A stretch of DNA of 64,000 nt from Serripes groenlandicus (GCA_031761405.1 JASEVX010000011.1:38047700-38111699), one strand, 5' to 3'; counted from the first letter of the stretch, positions 55,701 through 58,530 are shown. Notes: generated from the sequence alone by a model not told the origin. Translations and numbers: made by a program.

Positions 55701-56068
55701 CAGTTGCTTGGGAAAATTGTTGCGTGAAAACCAGGAAACACATGAGTAGGTGAACTGGCCACAGTGATATATGACTGATAAAATGTTAAAAACGGCGTTA
55801 AACCCAAATCAATTAATACATTTGCATTCTTAATATTTTTGATGTGTTAAGAAAATAGGATTACGTCTTGACTAAAAACTTCAAACTATTATAGCAAAGC
55901 ACAAGAATGTATCGACAAAATTAACCTGTTTTAGTATAAAGAACAAATTACAAATTATTATATGGAAATGTTATATTTTATCATTTCAGAAATAAGGCTG
56001 ATTGGTTAGACAAAGCACTAGATGCCTTCAAGGAACAGTTTTTACGGGCCCCGTCCCCATATTTATAG
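16224..56068 (+). CDS. MFN: Mitofusin, outer-membrane mitochondrial fusion GTPase (767 aa)
   Basis: The join is 16224-16272, 17522-17695, 19742-19868, 20462-20627, 21673-21794, 24083-24191, 25174-25429, 25901-25968, 31042-31163, 33332-33458, 36728-36832, one of 42665-42767 or 48411-48513, then 50297-50514, 51619-51765, 52388-52584, 54941-55075, 55990-56068. Phases agree throughout. GTPase motifs: P-loop GRTSNGKS at 116-123, switch GIGHTTHCF at 138-146, DSPG at 212-215, NRWD at 271-274. Helical stalk about 290-610, two short membrane segments near 622-657, HR2 coiled coil to the end ([12 protein letters not shown]..., RNKADWLD). The length is close to vertebrate MFN1/MFN2. A dynamin-family GTPase tethers and fuses outer mitochondrial membranes (family knowledge). 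The first ATG follows an in-frame TAG at 16185. The symbol is family-level: I cannot say MFN1 versus MFN2, and most invertebrates have one. Confidence 0.95.
16350..16530 (-). mobile_element. T1 MITE fragment
   Basis: TGATAACATTGTGATAAAATG hairpin and GTCTGCTGCAGTTTTG...GTGGGAAAGGTTTAA right end. Confidence 0.5.
16571..16970 (+). mobile_element. Two T1 MITE relics, second one interrupted
   Basis: 16571-16730 has TAACCCTTTCTATCATATAG and AGAAATTGCTCATC. 16785-16960 has a T1 centre and right arm split by about 75 bp (CTTACTTACTTAGTCTG... to CTACTTCAG) of unrelated sequence. Confidence 0.45.
16971..17490. other. Mitofusin intron sequence, nothing recognised
   Basis: AT-rich, no repeat recognised. 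Confidence 0.35.
17522..17695 (+). CDS. MFN: Mitofusin exon 2
   Basis: Residues 17-74: a Gly/Asn-rich stretch, then [20 protein letters not shown], the N-terminal helix found just before the GTPase in mitofusins. Phase 1 in and out. Confidence 0.9.
17722..18319 (+). mobile_element. Three T1 MITEs head-to-tail
   Basis: 17722-17886 is cut before its right end, 17887-18116 is complete, and 18113-18319 starts within the TTAA that ends the previous copy. All have the same orientation. The apices read GCACGTTCTGTGC, GCACGTTTTGTGC and GCTCATTTTGTGC. Confidence 0.85.
18365..18480 (-). mobile_element. SINE family 1, 3' part, reverse
   Basis: AAGCCGCTTTCAACATTATTG to CTAGCCTAGAATATGTGCC on the minus strand. 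The tRNA head is missing. Confidence 0.65.
18500..18705. mobile_element. P foldback MITE
   Basis: TCCAGATAAGGTGGGGTACAC to CCCTTATCTAGATCTG, internal arms ACCATATGATATGGGTA... and paired ATTCCTTTCACTTCTC. Diverged relative to 3915-4105. Confidence 0.6.
18930..19170 (+). mobile_element. Degenerate SINE, second family
   Basis: CTCAGTTGGTTGTGCCATGG, AATCCAGGGGTTATGAAG, TCAGGAAATGCATAGGTAGG follow the order of the second SINE family. Confidence 0.4.
19308..19467 (+). mobile_element. T1 MITE, 5'-truncated
   Basis: From CCATAATTGAATGGATGACC through hairpin GCACGTTTTGTGC to GAGGGAAAGGGTTAA. Confidence 0.75.
19468..19700. mobile_element. Foldback element G copy
   Basis: Contains CTTTTCGCCTCCTGTGGATT, GAATCATAACTCTATACCTC, GACTGCGCAGGCTGATCTGG and ATTTCTCGTGGAACGGCTC as in 13490-13795. 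Confidence 0.6.
19742..19868 (+). CDS. MFN: Mitofusin exon 3
   Basis: Residues 75-117. [20 protein letters not shown] leads into the first GTPase strand MKVVFFG. The P-loop is split: GR here, TSNGKS in the next exon. Phase 1 in, 2 out. Confidence 0.9.
19960..20245. repeat. Short tandem duplication in intron
   Basis: A segment of about 60 bp (GTGAAAAGTATAGGCCATATT... / GTGAAAAGTAAAGGCCAATATT...) occurs twice in tandem at 20043-20160. Confidence 0.6.
20247..20330 (+). mobile_element. SINE family 1, 3' part
   Basis: TTTACCCAGGGATCATAAAT to TTGAAAGCAGCGTAAAACCC with an A/T-rich tail. Confidence 0.6.
20462..20627 (+). CDS. MFN: Mitofusin exon 4 (P-loop, switch I)
   Basis: Residues 117-172. TSNGKST completes the P-loop. 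[17 protein letters not shown] holds the switch I Thr. Phase 2 in, 0 out. Confidence 0.95.
20641..20847 (-). mobile_element. T1 MITE, old subfamily
   Basis: CTCATAATGAGAAATTTCTCC hairpin and ATTATCTGCTACAGATTTG. Ends decayed. Confidence 0.5.
20943..21173 (-). mobile_element. T1 MITE, complete copy
   Basis: TTAACCCTTTTCCTCATAC to TATGAGGGAAAGGGTTAA, apex GCTCAAAACGAGC. Confidence 0.85.
21411..21600 (-). mobile_element. T1 MITE, degenerate
   Basis: AAAAGAAGAAATTGGTTATAAC and GTCGTCTACTGTAGATTCC. TTAA ends lost. Confidence 0.45.
21673..21794 (+). CDS. MFN: Mitofusin exon 5
   Basis: Residues 173-212. [19 protein letters not shown] then [18 protein letters not shown], the strand before the DSPG motif. 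Phase 0 in, 2 out. Confidence 0.95.
21865..22093 (+). mobile_element. T1 MITE, complete copy
   Basis: TTAACCCTTTCCCTCATAC to GGAGGAAAAGCGTTAA, apex GCTTGTTTTGAGC. Confidence 0.8.
22333..22592 (+). mobile_element. H5 Helentron-like element
   Basis: Left TTATACCCCC is inverted near the right end as GGGGGTATTTATC. Then a hairpin TATCA...TGATA and terminal GTTCTAG before T. GTC-rich start (GTCGGGCTGTCGGTCGG). Confidence 0.65.
22593..22819. other. Intron sequence
   Basis: Only a T1-like scrap (GTTGTCTGCTGCAAAGGTG at about 22633) is recognisable. Confidence 0.35.
22820..23119 (+). mobile_element. Two degenerate T1 MITEs
   Basis: 22820-23013: AAACTCTTTCCCTCTGAC to GTGGGGAAGGGTTAA. 23022-23119: an internally deleted, oppositely oriented copy ending GTGGGAAAGAGTTAA. 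Confidence 0.5.
23115..23346 (+). mobile_element. T1 MITE, complete copy
   Basis: TTAACCCATTCCCTCATAC to GAGGGAAAGGGTTAA, apex GCACGTTTTGTGC. Shares its first TTAA with the preceding relic. Confidence 0.85.
23347..24082. other. Mitofusin intron, little recognised
   Basis: AT-rich. A motif around TGGCCAGTAACTTCAG...CGTTGGCCAGTG resembles 29550-29610 and may be a decayed repeat. Confidence 0.35.
24083..24191 (+). CDS. MFN: Mitofusin exon 6 (DSPG)
   Basis: Residues 213-249. Completes [20 protein letters not shown], then [18 protein letters not shown]. Phase 2 in, 0 out. Confidence 0.95.
24192..24853. other. Mitofusin intron, nothing recognised
   Basis: AT-rich, no clear repeat. Confidence 0.35.
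24854..25082 (-). mobile_element. T1 MITE, old subfamily, complete
   Basis: TTAACCCTTTCCTACCTGC to GTGGGAATGGGTTAA, apex GCTCATGATGAGC. Confidence 0.75.
25174..25429 (+). CDS. MFN: Mitofusin exon 7 (NRWD)
   Basis: Residues 250-334. [20 protein letters not shown] then NRWD at 271-274, the G4-type motif, and [13 protein letters not shown]. Donor CCAA|GTATGT leaves phase 1. Confidence 0.95.
25520..25662 (+). mobile_element. H4 element, 3' fragment
   Basis: Last core piece (AACATGGCCACCAGGAGG, TATATGGCTAAAAT) plus the 3' terminus GGTGAGCGATCC and hairpin GGGCCATCATGGCCC, TCTTG. Confidence 0.65.
25901..25968 (+). CDS. MFN: Mitofusin exon 8
   Basis: Residues 335-357: [20 protein letters not shown]. 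Phase 1 in, 0 out. Acceptor ACTTTTACAG. Confidence 0.95.
26076..26981 (+). mobile_element. H4 Helentron-like element
   Basis: Starts TTAGCTCACCTGAGCTCAAG then GTCCGTCGTCC microsatellite, diverged core copies (AATAATTTTGTAGAAATG...TTCCTTCAA) and ends GGTGAGATATTCC, hairpin GGGCCATCATGGCCC, TCTTG. Confidence 0.75.
26982..27600 (+). mobile_element. H4 element, truncated, split by H5
   Basis: Directly follows the previous H4. AGCTCACCTGAGCATGAAG...GTGAGTTATT is interrupted at 27019 and resumes at 27300 with GTGATTGCGG. The 3' end is lost before the T1 copy at 27609. Confidence 0.65.
27019..27299 (+). mobile_element. H5 element nested in H4
   Basis: TTATACCCCCTTTGAAGAAG to GGGGGTATTTATTATC and GATAGTTCTAG. 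GTCTGTCTGTCGG near the start. Confidence 0.7.
27609..27815 (-). mobile_element. T1 MITE
   Basis: TTAACCCTTTTTCACATAC to GTGGGTAAAGGTTAA. Part of the centre is diverged. Confidence 0.6.
27825..28015. mobile_element. Q foldback MITE, partial
   Basis: AATGGTGGAATGAATTGAAG to CGCTAAGTAAGGTTGGCAG matches the right two thirds of 5036-5318. Confidence 0.55.
28128..28202 (+). mobile_element. T1 deletion derivative
   Basis: AAACCCTCTACCATAAAC and CATGAGGAAAAGGGTTAA joined with no central hairpin. Confidence 0.4.
28239..29089 (+). mobile_element. H1 Helentron-like element, 4-unit core
   Basis: TTAGTCCCCTACCGG start is inverted near the end as CCGGTAGGGGACTA. GTCA microsatellite, then four 156-bp core units (starting 28361, 28517, 28673, 28829), a hairpin ATTGCTTGCAAT and ACTTG end. 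Fits the pearl-type tandem-repeat elements of bivalves and Helentron-associated elements (family knowledge). Confidence 0.8.
29105..29270 (-). mobile_element. T1 MITE fragment
   Basis: AACGTGACAAAAGATG...CATGATCAGCAATTTC and TAGAGATTTTTCATAGTTTTG. Confidence 0.45.
29271..29713. other. Mitofusin intron, nothing recognised
   Basis: AT-rich with a faint GGGCCGATCATT...TGGCCATTAGCCAGTGG relic. Confidence 0.3.
29714..31020 (+). mobile_element. H1 element, 7-unit core, abuts exon 9
   Basis: Same ends as 28239-29089. Seven 156-bp units starting 29824, 29980, 30136, 30292, 30448, 30604, 30760. The terminal ACTTG lies about 21 nt before the exon at 31042. Confidence 0.85.
31042..31163 (+). CDS. MFN: Mitofusin exon 9
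   Basis: Residues 358-397. [20 protein letters not shown] then a helix to SSIQQ (HR1 start). Phase 0 in, 2 out. Donor CAAAA|GTAAGA. Confidence 0.95.
31231..31459 (-). mobile_element. T1 MITE, nearly complete
   Basis: CCCTTTCCCTCATAATATAG (left TTAA replaced by ATAT) to GAGGGAAAGGGTTAA, apex GCACAAAACGTGC. Confidence 0.8.
31563..31743. mobile_element. P foldback MITE, interrupted by H1
   Basis: GTTCTAGATAAGGGGCG, arms around AATAATCGTCTAAATGAGACG, then GCTGTATACTGCTTG. Continues after the H1 insertion as TTATCTGTAGCTCTG at about 32411. Confidence 0.6.
31744..32411 (+). mobile_element. H1 element, different core
   Basis: Same ends as other H1 copies, but the core is three 168-170-bp units starting TCCGACAAATCAGTTTTCCG (31847, 32017, 32185), unrelated to the 156-bp unit. 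Confidence 0.8.
32440..32690 (-). mobile_element. T1 MITE relics
   Basis: TTTAACCCTTTTCCCACCTG with GTTCACACTGAGC hairpin, then a second scrap AACATTTTGCCAAAAGGAG at about 32630. Confidence 0.5.
32691..33046. other. Mitofusin intron, nothing recognised
   Basis: AT-rich. A 98-residue frame over 32618-32914 has no recognisable features. Confidence 0.35.
33047..33274 (-). mobile_element. T1 MITE, complete copy
   Basis: TTAACCCTTTCCCTCATATAG to GAGGGAAAAGGTTAA, apex GCTCAGAACGAGC. Ends 58 bp before an exon. Confidence 0.85.
33332..33458 (+). CDS. MFN: Mitofusin exon 10 (HR1)
   Basis: Residues 398-440. [20 protein letters not shown] and [20 protein letters not shown] form the HR1 heptad region. 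Phase 2 in, 0 out. Confidence 0.95.
33600..35095 (+). repeat. Minisatellite, ~37-bp units
   Basis: Roughly 40 copies of a unit like GGGAGACACATAGGGATCAC plus CTCTCAGTTGTCTGTC. The first ~380 bp use longer units with CATCTATAGGG or CATATATAGGG, and later units use CATAGGG. Open frames in it are a by-product of the repeat. Confidence 0.9.
35096..35362. other. Mitofusin intron spacer
   Basis: Unique-looking sequence with one T1 scrap (GAAAGGAGAAATTGCACATTTT). Confidence 0.35.
35363..36716 (+). mobile_element. H2 Helentron-like element, abuts exon 11
   Basis: TTATCCCCCGCTTTTTCG start is inverted at the end as AAGCGGGGGATA. GTCC microsatellite, eight core units of about 161 bp (35454, 35615, 35776, 35937, 36098, 36260, 36403, 36551), hairpin AAATTTCATGAATTT and GCTTG end, 11 nt before the exon at 36728. 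Confidence 0.85.
36728..36832 (+). CDS. MFN: Mitofusin exon 11, GC donor
   Basis: Residues 441-475: [20 protein letters not shown] to SLNIYKK. Phase 0 in and out. The donor must be AAG|GCGAGT to keep frame with either following exon. The nearby GT at 36837 would give the wrong phase. Confidence 0.9.
36997..37195 (+). mobile_element. tRNA-derived SINE (family 1)
   Basis: GGAATCCGCTATGGCCTAGTG head, GGTTCGATCCCC B box, TACCCAGGGATCTCGAATAAG, and a decayed 3' domain. Confidence 0.75.
37200..37359 (-). mobile_element. T1 MITE, internally deleted
   Basis: TTCCAACTTGCAGACATTC to GTGGGAAAGAGTTAA. The hairpin is removed. Confidence 0.45.
37576..40198 (-). mobile_element. T1 MITE (old) split by H3
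   Basis: Left part 37576-37709 (AACTTGCAGATGCATTTTG, apex CCTGTAACAAG) and right part 40106-40198 (ACTTTCATTCAAAGAC to GTGGGAAAGGGTTAA) join cleanly when the H3 element is removed. Confidence 0.65.
37710..40105 (+). mobile_element. H3 Helentron-like element, ~14 core units
   Basis: TTATGTCTCCCCCTGTATAC start is inverted at the end as GGGGGAGACATA. GTCT microsatellite. About 14 units of about 150-158 bp, each with CCATATCTCC, GGCTTGAAGGATTTTCATG, AGGTCAAGGTCACGCTTGAA. Hairpin TTTTGTCAAAA and ATTCTAG end. Long open frames arise from the unit length and are not a gene. Confidence 0.85.
40205..40432 (+). mobile_element. tRNA-derived SINE (family 1), full
   Basis: GGAATCCGCTGTGGGCGAGTG, GGTTCGATCCCC, CCAGGGATCATGAATAAGTG, TGTTGAAAGCGGCGTAAAAC and an (AAAT)n tail. 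The best consensus-like copy in the window. Confidence 0.85.
40524..41926 (+). mobile_element. H4 Helentron-like element
   Basis: TTAGATCACCTAGATCC start, GTCCGTCGTCC microsatellite, two near-identical ~326-bp units (about 40591 and 40917) plus older ones, GGTGATCGATTTA, hairpin GGGCCATCTTGGCCC, TCTTG end. Confidence 0.75.
41927..42159. other. Mitofusin intron spacer
   Basis: AT-rich, nothing recognised. Confidence 0.35.
42160..42389 (-). mobile_element. T1 MITE, complete copy upstream of exon 12a
   Basis: TTAAACCTTTCCCTCATATAG to GAGGGAAAGGGTTAA, apex GCTCAAAACAAGC. Confidence 0.85.
42386..42519 (+). mobile_element. T1 MITE, shortened
   Basis: Shares TTAA with the previous copy. TTAAACCTTTCCCACATACG to GTGGGAAAGGGTTAA with an internal deletion. 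Confidence 0.65.
42665..42767 (+). CDS. MFN: Mitofusin alternative exon 12a
   Basis: 103 nt, phase 0 in, 1 out: [20 protein letters not shown] to MDAYMI. Acceptor TTTTACCAG|GAA, donor ATTG|GTAGGA. Homologous to 48411-48513 (10 of 34 residues identical: EL-H, E, RN, Q, RC, M). It is the more diverged of the two copies and would replace exon 12b in the stalk, residues 476-509. Confidence 0.85.
42879..43108 (-). mobile_element. T1 MITE, complete copy
   Basis: TTAACCCTTTCCCCCATATAG to GAGGGAAAGGGTTAA, apex GCTCAAAACGAGC. 111 bp after exon 12a. Confidence 0.85.
43228..43698 (+). mobile_element. T1 MITE interrupted by a SINE
   Basis: TTAACCCTTTCCCTCATAC to GAGGGAAAGGGTTAA with apex GCACGTTTTGTGC. 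Removing 43314-43539 and one target duplicate leaves a standard T1. Confidence 0.85.
43314..43539 (-). mobile_element. tRNA-derived SINE inside T1
   Basis: Reverse family 1 SINE with the GCGCGCAATTAAATT tail variant. Flanked by a 15-bp target duplication CTCTATAACTGAATG at 43299-43313 and 43540-43554. Confidence 0.9.
43699..44045. other. Mitofusin intron, nothing recognised
   Basis: AT-rich, no repeat recognised. Confidence 0.35.
44046..44080 (+). mobile_element. H4 3' terminus, solo
   Basis: GTGAGCGATTTA, hairpin GGGCCATCATGGCCC, TCTTG, with no core upstream. Confidence 0.6.
44139..44945 (+). mobile_element. H3 Helentron-like element, 4 core units
   Basis: Same ends as 37710-40105 (TTATGTCTCCCCCTG, GGGGAGACATC, ATTCTAG). 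Four full core units and part of a fifth. Confidence 0.85.
45075..45169 (+). repeat. Minisatellite-like scrap and (GTCT)n
   Basis: GTGACACACAAGGATCAC and TTGTCTGTCTGTCTGTC resemble one unit of the 33600-35095 array. Confidence 0.45.
45170..45415 (+). mobile_element. tRNA-like SINE, third family
   Basis: GAAGCGGTTAAGAGTTTCC (A-like), GGGTTCAATTCCAGG (B box), body GCACTCGGGGTTGCC, 3' domain GATATATCTGAAATACTGTTG. Confidence 0.55.
45416..45690. other. Mitofusin intron, nothing recognised
   Basis: AT-rich spacer. Confidence 0.3.
45691..45919 (-). mobile_element. T1 MITE, complete, between exons 12a and 12b
   Basis: TTAACCCTTTTCCCTCATATAG to GGGGGAAAGGGTTAA, apex GCACAAAACGTGC. Confidence 0.85.
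46200..46303 (+). mobile_element. T1 deletion derivative
   Basis: TTACCCTTTTCCTGCTCTGTG, AATCTGCCGCGTACGCGTC, ATGGAAAAGGATTTA. Confidence 0.4.
46811..47896 (+). mobile_element. H4 element nested in H6
   Basis: TTAGCTCACCTGAGCTTTGC, GTCCGTCGTGCGTCG, four to five core units (ATGTTGATTGGTCGAAAAAC), a 21-G run, GGTGAGCGATTCC, hairpin GGGCCATCATGGCCC, TCTTG end. Confidence 0.8.
47473..47493 (+). repeat. Poly-G run, 21 G
   Basis: Uninterrupted G tract inside the H4 core, on the sense strand of the mitofusin pre-mRNA. Confidence 0.85.
48105..48410. other. Intron before exon 12b
   Basis: AT-rich. Acceptor TCATCAATAG has a weak pyrimidine tract. Confidence 0.4.
48411..48513 (+). CDS. MFN: Mitofusin alternative exon 12b
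   Basis: 103 nt, phase 0 in, 1 out: [19 protein letters not shown] to TEKEMT. Acceptor ATCAATAG|GAG with a poor pyrimidine tract, donor ACAG|GTAACA. The EEGLGRN...RCS pattern is what I recall from vertebrate mitofusins, so this is likely the ancestral form and exon 12a the derived copy (inference). Confidence 0.9.
48514..48793. other. Intron after exon 12b
   Basis: Nothing recognised. Confidence 0.3.
48794..49023 (+). mobile_element. T1 MITE, complete, downstream of exon 12b
   Basis: TTAACCCTTTCCCTCATAC to GAGGGAAAGGGTTAA, apex GCACGTTTTGTGC. Inverted relative to 45691-45919. Confidence 0.85.
49024..49888. other. Mitofusin intron, nothing recognised
   Basis: Very AT-rich with T runs near 49551 and 49586. 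Confidence 0.35.
49889..50272. mobile_element. Two old T1 MITEs
   Basis: 49889-50053 (forward, TTAACCCTTTCCCTCTTAC, shortened) abuts 50052-50272 (reverse, TTATCCCTTTTCCACATAC to GTGGGAAAGGGTTTTAA). The second ends 24 bp before an exon. Confidence 0.6.
50297..50514 (+). CDS. MFN: Mitofusin exon 13
   Basis: Residues 510-582. [34 protein letters not shown], then [12 protein letters not shown]. Entered in phase 1, which only a single exon 12 can supply. Donor GCT|GTGAGT, phase 0. Confidence 0.95.
50536..50765 (-). mobile_element. T1 MITE inserted in a V-element end
   Basis: TTAACCCTTTCACTCATATAG to GAGGGAAAGGGTTA, apex GCACAAAACGTGC. Its right TTA runs straight into GTTAGGAATAGTC, the end of a V element whose terminus contains TTAA. 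Confidence 0.8.
50762..51000 (-). mobile_element. V element, one end
   Basis: GAAATTGACATTCTGAGCGG, TCATTGAGCGGTTGCAAC and ATAAGACACTTAAGTATCC match the reverse complement of 52985-53237. Confidence 0.6.
51236..51310 (+). pseudogene. RecQ-like helicase motif I relic
   Basis: The + strand reads [20 protein letters not shown] then KTIPLFPW, the pattern around the Walker A motif of RecQ-type helicases (LPTGxGKS). No other helicase motif follows. It lies in a mitofusin intron beside V-element sequence, so it is probably a fragment of a transposon-borne or retrocopied helicase. Confidence 0.45.
51311..51618. other. Mitofusin intron, nothing recognised
   Basis: A 157-residue minus-strand frame (50927-51400) runs through the V element and helicase relic and looks non-coding. 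Confidence 0.35.
51619..51765 (+). CDS. MFN: Mitofusin exon 14 (first membrane segment)
   Basis: Residues 583-631. Pro-rich [14 protein letters not shown] linker, then [13 protein letters not shown], the start of the transmembrane hairpin. Phase 0 in and out. Confidence 0.95.
51935..52100 (+). mobile_element. tRNA-like SINE, fourth type
   Basis: GACAGTGGTAGAGCGTCC (A box) and CCAGGTTCCAATCCGG (B box), followed by CTCCAGGAAGCAGACATTG. Confidence 0.5.
52112..52265 (-). mobile_element. T1 MITE fragment
   Basis: GAAATTGCTCATAACTAGC hairpin and GTCATCTGCTGTGGATTTG right arm. Confidence 0.45.
52388..52584 (+). CDS. MFN: Mitofusin exon 15 (second membrane segment, HR2 start)
   Basis: Residues 632-696. 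[20 protein letters not shown] membrane helix, [20 protein letters not shown], then SANCSHQVQ at the HR2 start. Phase 0 in, 2 out. Confidence 0.95.
52631..53237. mobile_element. V element, TIR-bounded
   Basis: The ends GTTAAGAACATCTTGAAATT and its near reverse complement AATTTCATGATGTTCTTAAC are terminal inverted repeats of about 25 bp. The interior is rich in CGTTCCGCTC motifs in both orientations. No coding capacity. Confidence 0.65.
53241..53610. other. Mitofusin intron, nothing recognised
   Basis: Short TATTTGATATTAA repeats at about 53340-53420. Confidence 0.35.
53615..53908. mobile_element. Two decayed T1 MITEs
   Basis: 53615-53721 forward (GTTGTCTGCTGCAAAGGTG, AAAAGGTTAA) shares TTAA with 53718-53908 reverse (TTAACGCTTTCCAACATGC). 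Confidence 0.5.
54144..54373 (-). mobile_element. T1 MITE, complete copy
   Basis: TTAACCCTTTCCCTCATATAG to GGGGGAAAGGGTTAA, apex GCACAAAACGTGC. Confidence 0.85.
54640..54846 (+). mobile_element. T1 MITE, old subfamily
   Basis: TTAACCCTTTCCCACATAC, AGAAATTTCTCATTATGATC, GTCATCTGCTGCAGATGC. The right end is decayed. Confidence 0.6.
54941..55075 (+). CDS. MFN: Mitofusin exon 16 (HR2)
   Basis: Residues 697-741. [20 protein letters not shown] and [13 protein letters not shown] heptads of HR2. Phase 2 in and out. Confidence 0.95.
55112..55538 (-). mobile_element. Two old T1 MITE fragments
   Basis: 55112-55230 (CCCACATGCAGACACATTTTG, CTCATGATGAG) and 55384-55538 (CCCACATGCAGACACATTCTG). The second is cut by the SINE at 55540. 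Confidence 0.55.
55540..55818 (+). mobile_element. tRNA-derived SINE, second family, full
   Basis: GCCCCGGTAGCTAAGTCGG head, GAGTTTGAATCCCGG B box, GCCAGTTGCTTGGGAAAATTG body, AAAACGGCGTTAAACCC 3' domain. Confidence 0.8.
55990..56068 (+). CDS. MFN: Mitofusin last coding exon
   Basis: Residues 742-767 and stop TAG at 56066: [20 protein letters not shown] then APSPYL. Acceptor TATCATTTCAG, phase 2 in. Confidence 0.95.
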
Positions 56069-56299
56069 ATGTTAGAGATAACTTTATCGAGTTTTTACCA
56101 GTTTTTAATTTAAAAGAATGTTCAAGGTTTAAAATGCCTGTACAAAGTACAGCTTTTAATGCAAATGATCACTCGGAGCTTAAAATAGGAGGCATTTTTC
56201 AAGTTCTAGTATCATTATTTTGGGTTCATGCCCTATGCTGTAGGCATTCCAAATATTGTATGACTGAGAATATTATTTTCGGTACCAACAACGTTAGTC

Positions 56300-56450
56300 A
56301 GATGTCCAGATATGGAGGTTAAACAGTTCTTTTCCTCACAAATAATTCTCTTATTTTCCAACTAAACCCTATGTTGTAGGTACCCACAACATAGGGTTAG
56401 TGGATAAAATAAGGATTTTAGAACAAGCAAACCACGCCTTATCTAGAGCT
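56300..56450. mobile_element. P foldback MITE, shortened
   Basis: GTCCAGATATGGAGG to GCCTTATCTAGAGCTCTGG. The stem reads CCCTATGTTGTAGGTACCC / CACAACATAGGG, with the inner part deleted. Confidence 0.65.
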
Positions 56451-57232
56451 CTGGAAAGTGTATAGATATGTAATAGGAGAGATAGACCAGTGTTCTCCTC
56501 AACATCTTATCCTCTGATCACTGTAAACAATTGTTTTGTTTTTGAGTTTTTACATGTACAGAGTTTTAGCCATGGGGCTTACATATAGTTCATGTCCTTT
56601 TAATCCTTACATTACTTCCAAGAGCTCCAGGATAAAAAGTATGGTGGGTTGGCAACGACCAATATTTAGGGTACCACCTATCAAATTAATTTTTTTTATT
56701 TTTTGGGCAATTTTTTTTTATTTTTTTAAAGAATACCGAAAATCTGCAGCATATCTTGATAAAAGAGCTAAAGGAGAAATGCTTATGATTACCAAACTCT
56801 GATAATGTTTACAGGAGCATCAAACCAAGTCTGCATAGCTAATGAATAATTCTCTTCATTCAGCTTTCCGACCATCTTGGGGGGAAAAGAGAGTTTATAC
56901 TGGGTGACAATTTAAGTTGTCATACAACATTTAAAGGACTTGGAATGATGCCACCAAAGGCCCATCATTCAGAAAATATTAATTTGATAATCTACCAACT
57001 ATAACATGTACATTGTATCATGGACAAATATGACCTATGATGTTTTGTTAAATCTTGCTATTGTGTGTGCAATCTTGGCGGAAGGCAGGAAGACACCCAT
57101 GGATCTTTTCTCTGATTATTTGTCTGTTGGTCAGAATTTTCCTTACATACATATTGGCAGTTGACATAATAGTATGATACCGTGAACACTGTATTCATAG
57201 AAATAATTTGATTCAAGCAGAGGACTATATAA

Positions 57233-57415
57233 GGAGGAGTGAACTGGTCTATTCCCACCCATATCTCTCTTATGACTCCATTTAACCCTATGCTGTGGCT
57301 ACTCAAAAGAATTGTTTCAGTGAGACAATTCTTTTAAGTACCCAAAAGATAGGGTTTGAGGGTCAAATAAGGATTTGGGGATGTGAAATACTCTTCTTAT
57401 CTAGAGCTCTGTTCA
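57233..57415. mobile_element. P foldback MITE
   Basis: Stem GGCTACTCAAAAGAATTG / CAATTCTTTTAAGTACCC and terminal CTTATCTAGAGCTCTG. Confidence 0.7.
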
Positions 57416-57607
57416 AGCCTTTTTCAAACATACCGTTGGGCAATTGAAATCAAGACAATTAAAATTGGCCTTTGTATTTTTGCGGCCTGGTTAGGATCTA
57501 CATAGTTCCTTAAACAGGTTGTTTAGTCTTATTCCATAGACATTAATTATTCAGCAAACAGTGTCTACCCAAAAATATCGAAAACATTTGTAAGTTTGCT
57601 TATCGAA

Positions 57608-57700
57608 TGGAGCTTGTGGCAAACGGATCAATTGCTATTTAAAAGTATTTTCGTCCGCTGCAAATATGTCAAATAACGTTTGCATGTGGGAAAGGGTTTA
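57608..57700 (+). mobile_element. T1 MITE fragment
   Basis: CAATTGCTATTTAAAAG, CGTCCGCTGCAAATATGTC, GTGGGAAAGGGTTTA. Confidence 0.4.
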
Positions 57701-57799
57701 GCAGATCATGAAGGCCAGAGCATATACATGTTATGAACCTTAAAGAAGATCCCCTATGTTTTAGTTTCTCAAACAAGGCATGGCAATTGTCCTGTTGTC

Positions 57800-57837
57800 C
57801 AGGGACACTATATTACACTGTTATAATAGTGTCCCTG
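57800..57837 (+). repeat. 12-bp stem hairpin in putative 3' UTR
   Basis: Arms CAGGGACACTAT and ATAGTGTCCCTG are perfectly complementary with a 14-nt loop. Confidence 0.85.
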
Positions 57838-58204
57838 TTATGTCATATGGTTGTGGGTAACGATTTACCGGACTCATTATCTTCATTGAATCTGATCGAG
57901 GTGTGTCTAGGTTCTACATGTATATATTACGATCATTTACTGCAGTTTTTGTTAGTTTGATAAATGGTATGGTCTTTGCTGTTTTTAGTTTCGTTTTACT
58001 CTTCTTCTCAGCTACGCCTTATTTTCGATTTATAAAACAGCAAATGACTGAAACGCGTTACAGTTCTTTGTTGAAATCAAGTACATAGGTAATGAAGATA
58101 TTTATTGGTAGAAATTTTATCCGCCCTTTATTAAATGGAAATCGACTTCCTATTGTTTATCATAATTTATATGACTTGACTAACTTTTGACTTCAGTGTA
58201 GCTA

Positions 58205-58365
58205 ACGGGTTTTGAAAACATTGCATGGAATGGAGGTATGGAGCAGTTTCTCAAAAATGATTGTTATGTCTTTTTGATACCTTTTCGTATTTTTCTCAAA
58301 TTTTGTCAAGATTTCTTTCAATTTTGAGTTGTCTGCAATTGCACATCGGGAAATTAGTTAAACAT
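58205..58365 (-). mobile_element. T1 MITE, degenerate
   Basis: TTTTGAAAACATTGCATGG, AAAATTTTGTC..., GAGTTGTCTGCAATTGC. Weak match. Confidence 0.3.
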
Positions 58366-58497
58366 TTCGATTGATTCTTTCTCTAGATGCAGGATGATTT
58401 GTGTTAATATCCCTGCATTTTATAGTGTGGTTCGTTAGAAGATATTGTTACTGTATTAAATGTTGTATATTTGTCAAACACAAAAGCACTGCTAAGT

Positions 58498-58503
58498 AAT
58501 AAA
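58498..58503 (+). promoter_or_regulatory. Candidate polyadenylation signal
   Basis: AATAAA, the first canonical hexamer after the mitofusin stop codon. Confidence 0.4.
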
Positions 58504-58530
58504 ATAACAAAGAAGGATAATGTCGTCTTT

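Larger units (their letters stand above)
56069..58503 (+). other. Probable mitofusin 3' UTR
   Basis: No supported coding frame. The first AATAAA after the stop is at 58498-58503. Earlier ATTAAA variants exist near 57455 and 58454, so the true end is uncertain. It holds two P elements, a T1 fragment and a strong hairpin. Confidence 0.4.

Noticed and set aside
57733..58088. Two short hydrophobic frames after mitofusin
   Set aside because: No splice sites, no family match. Position and AT-richness fit 3' UTR.
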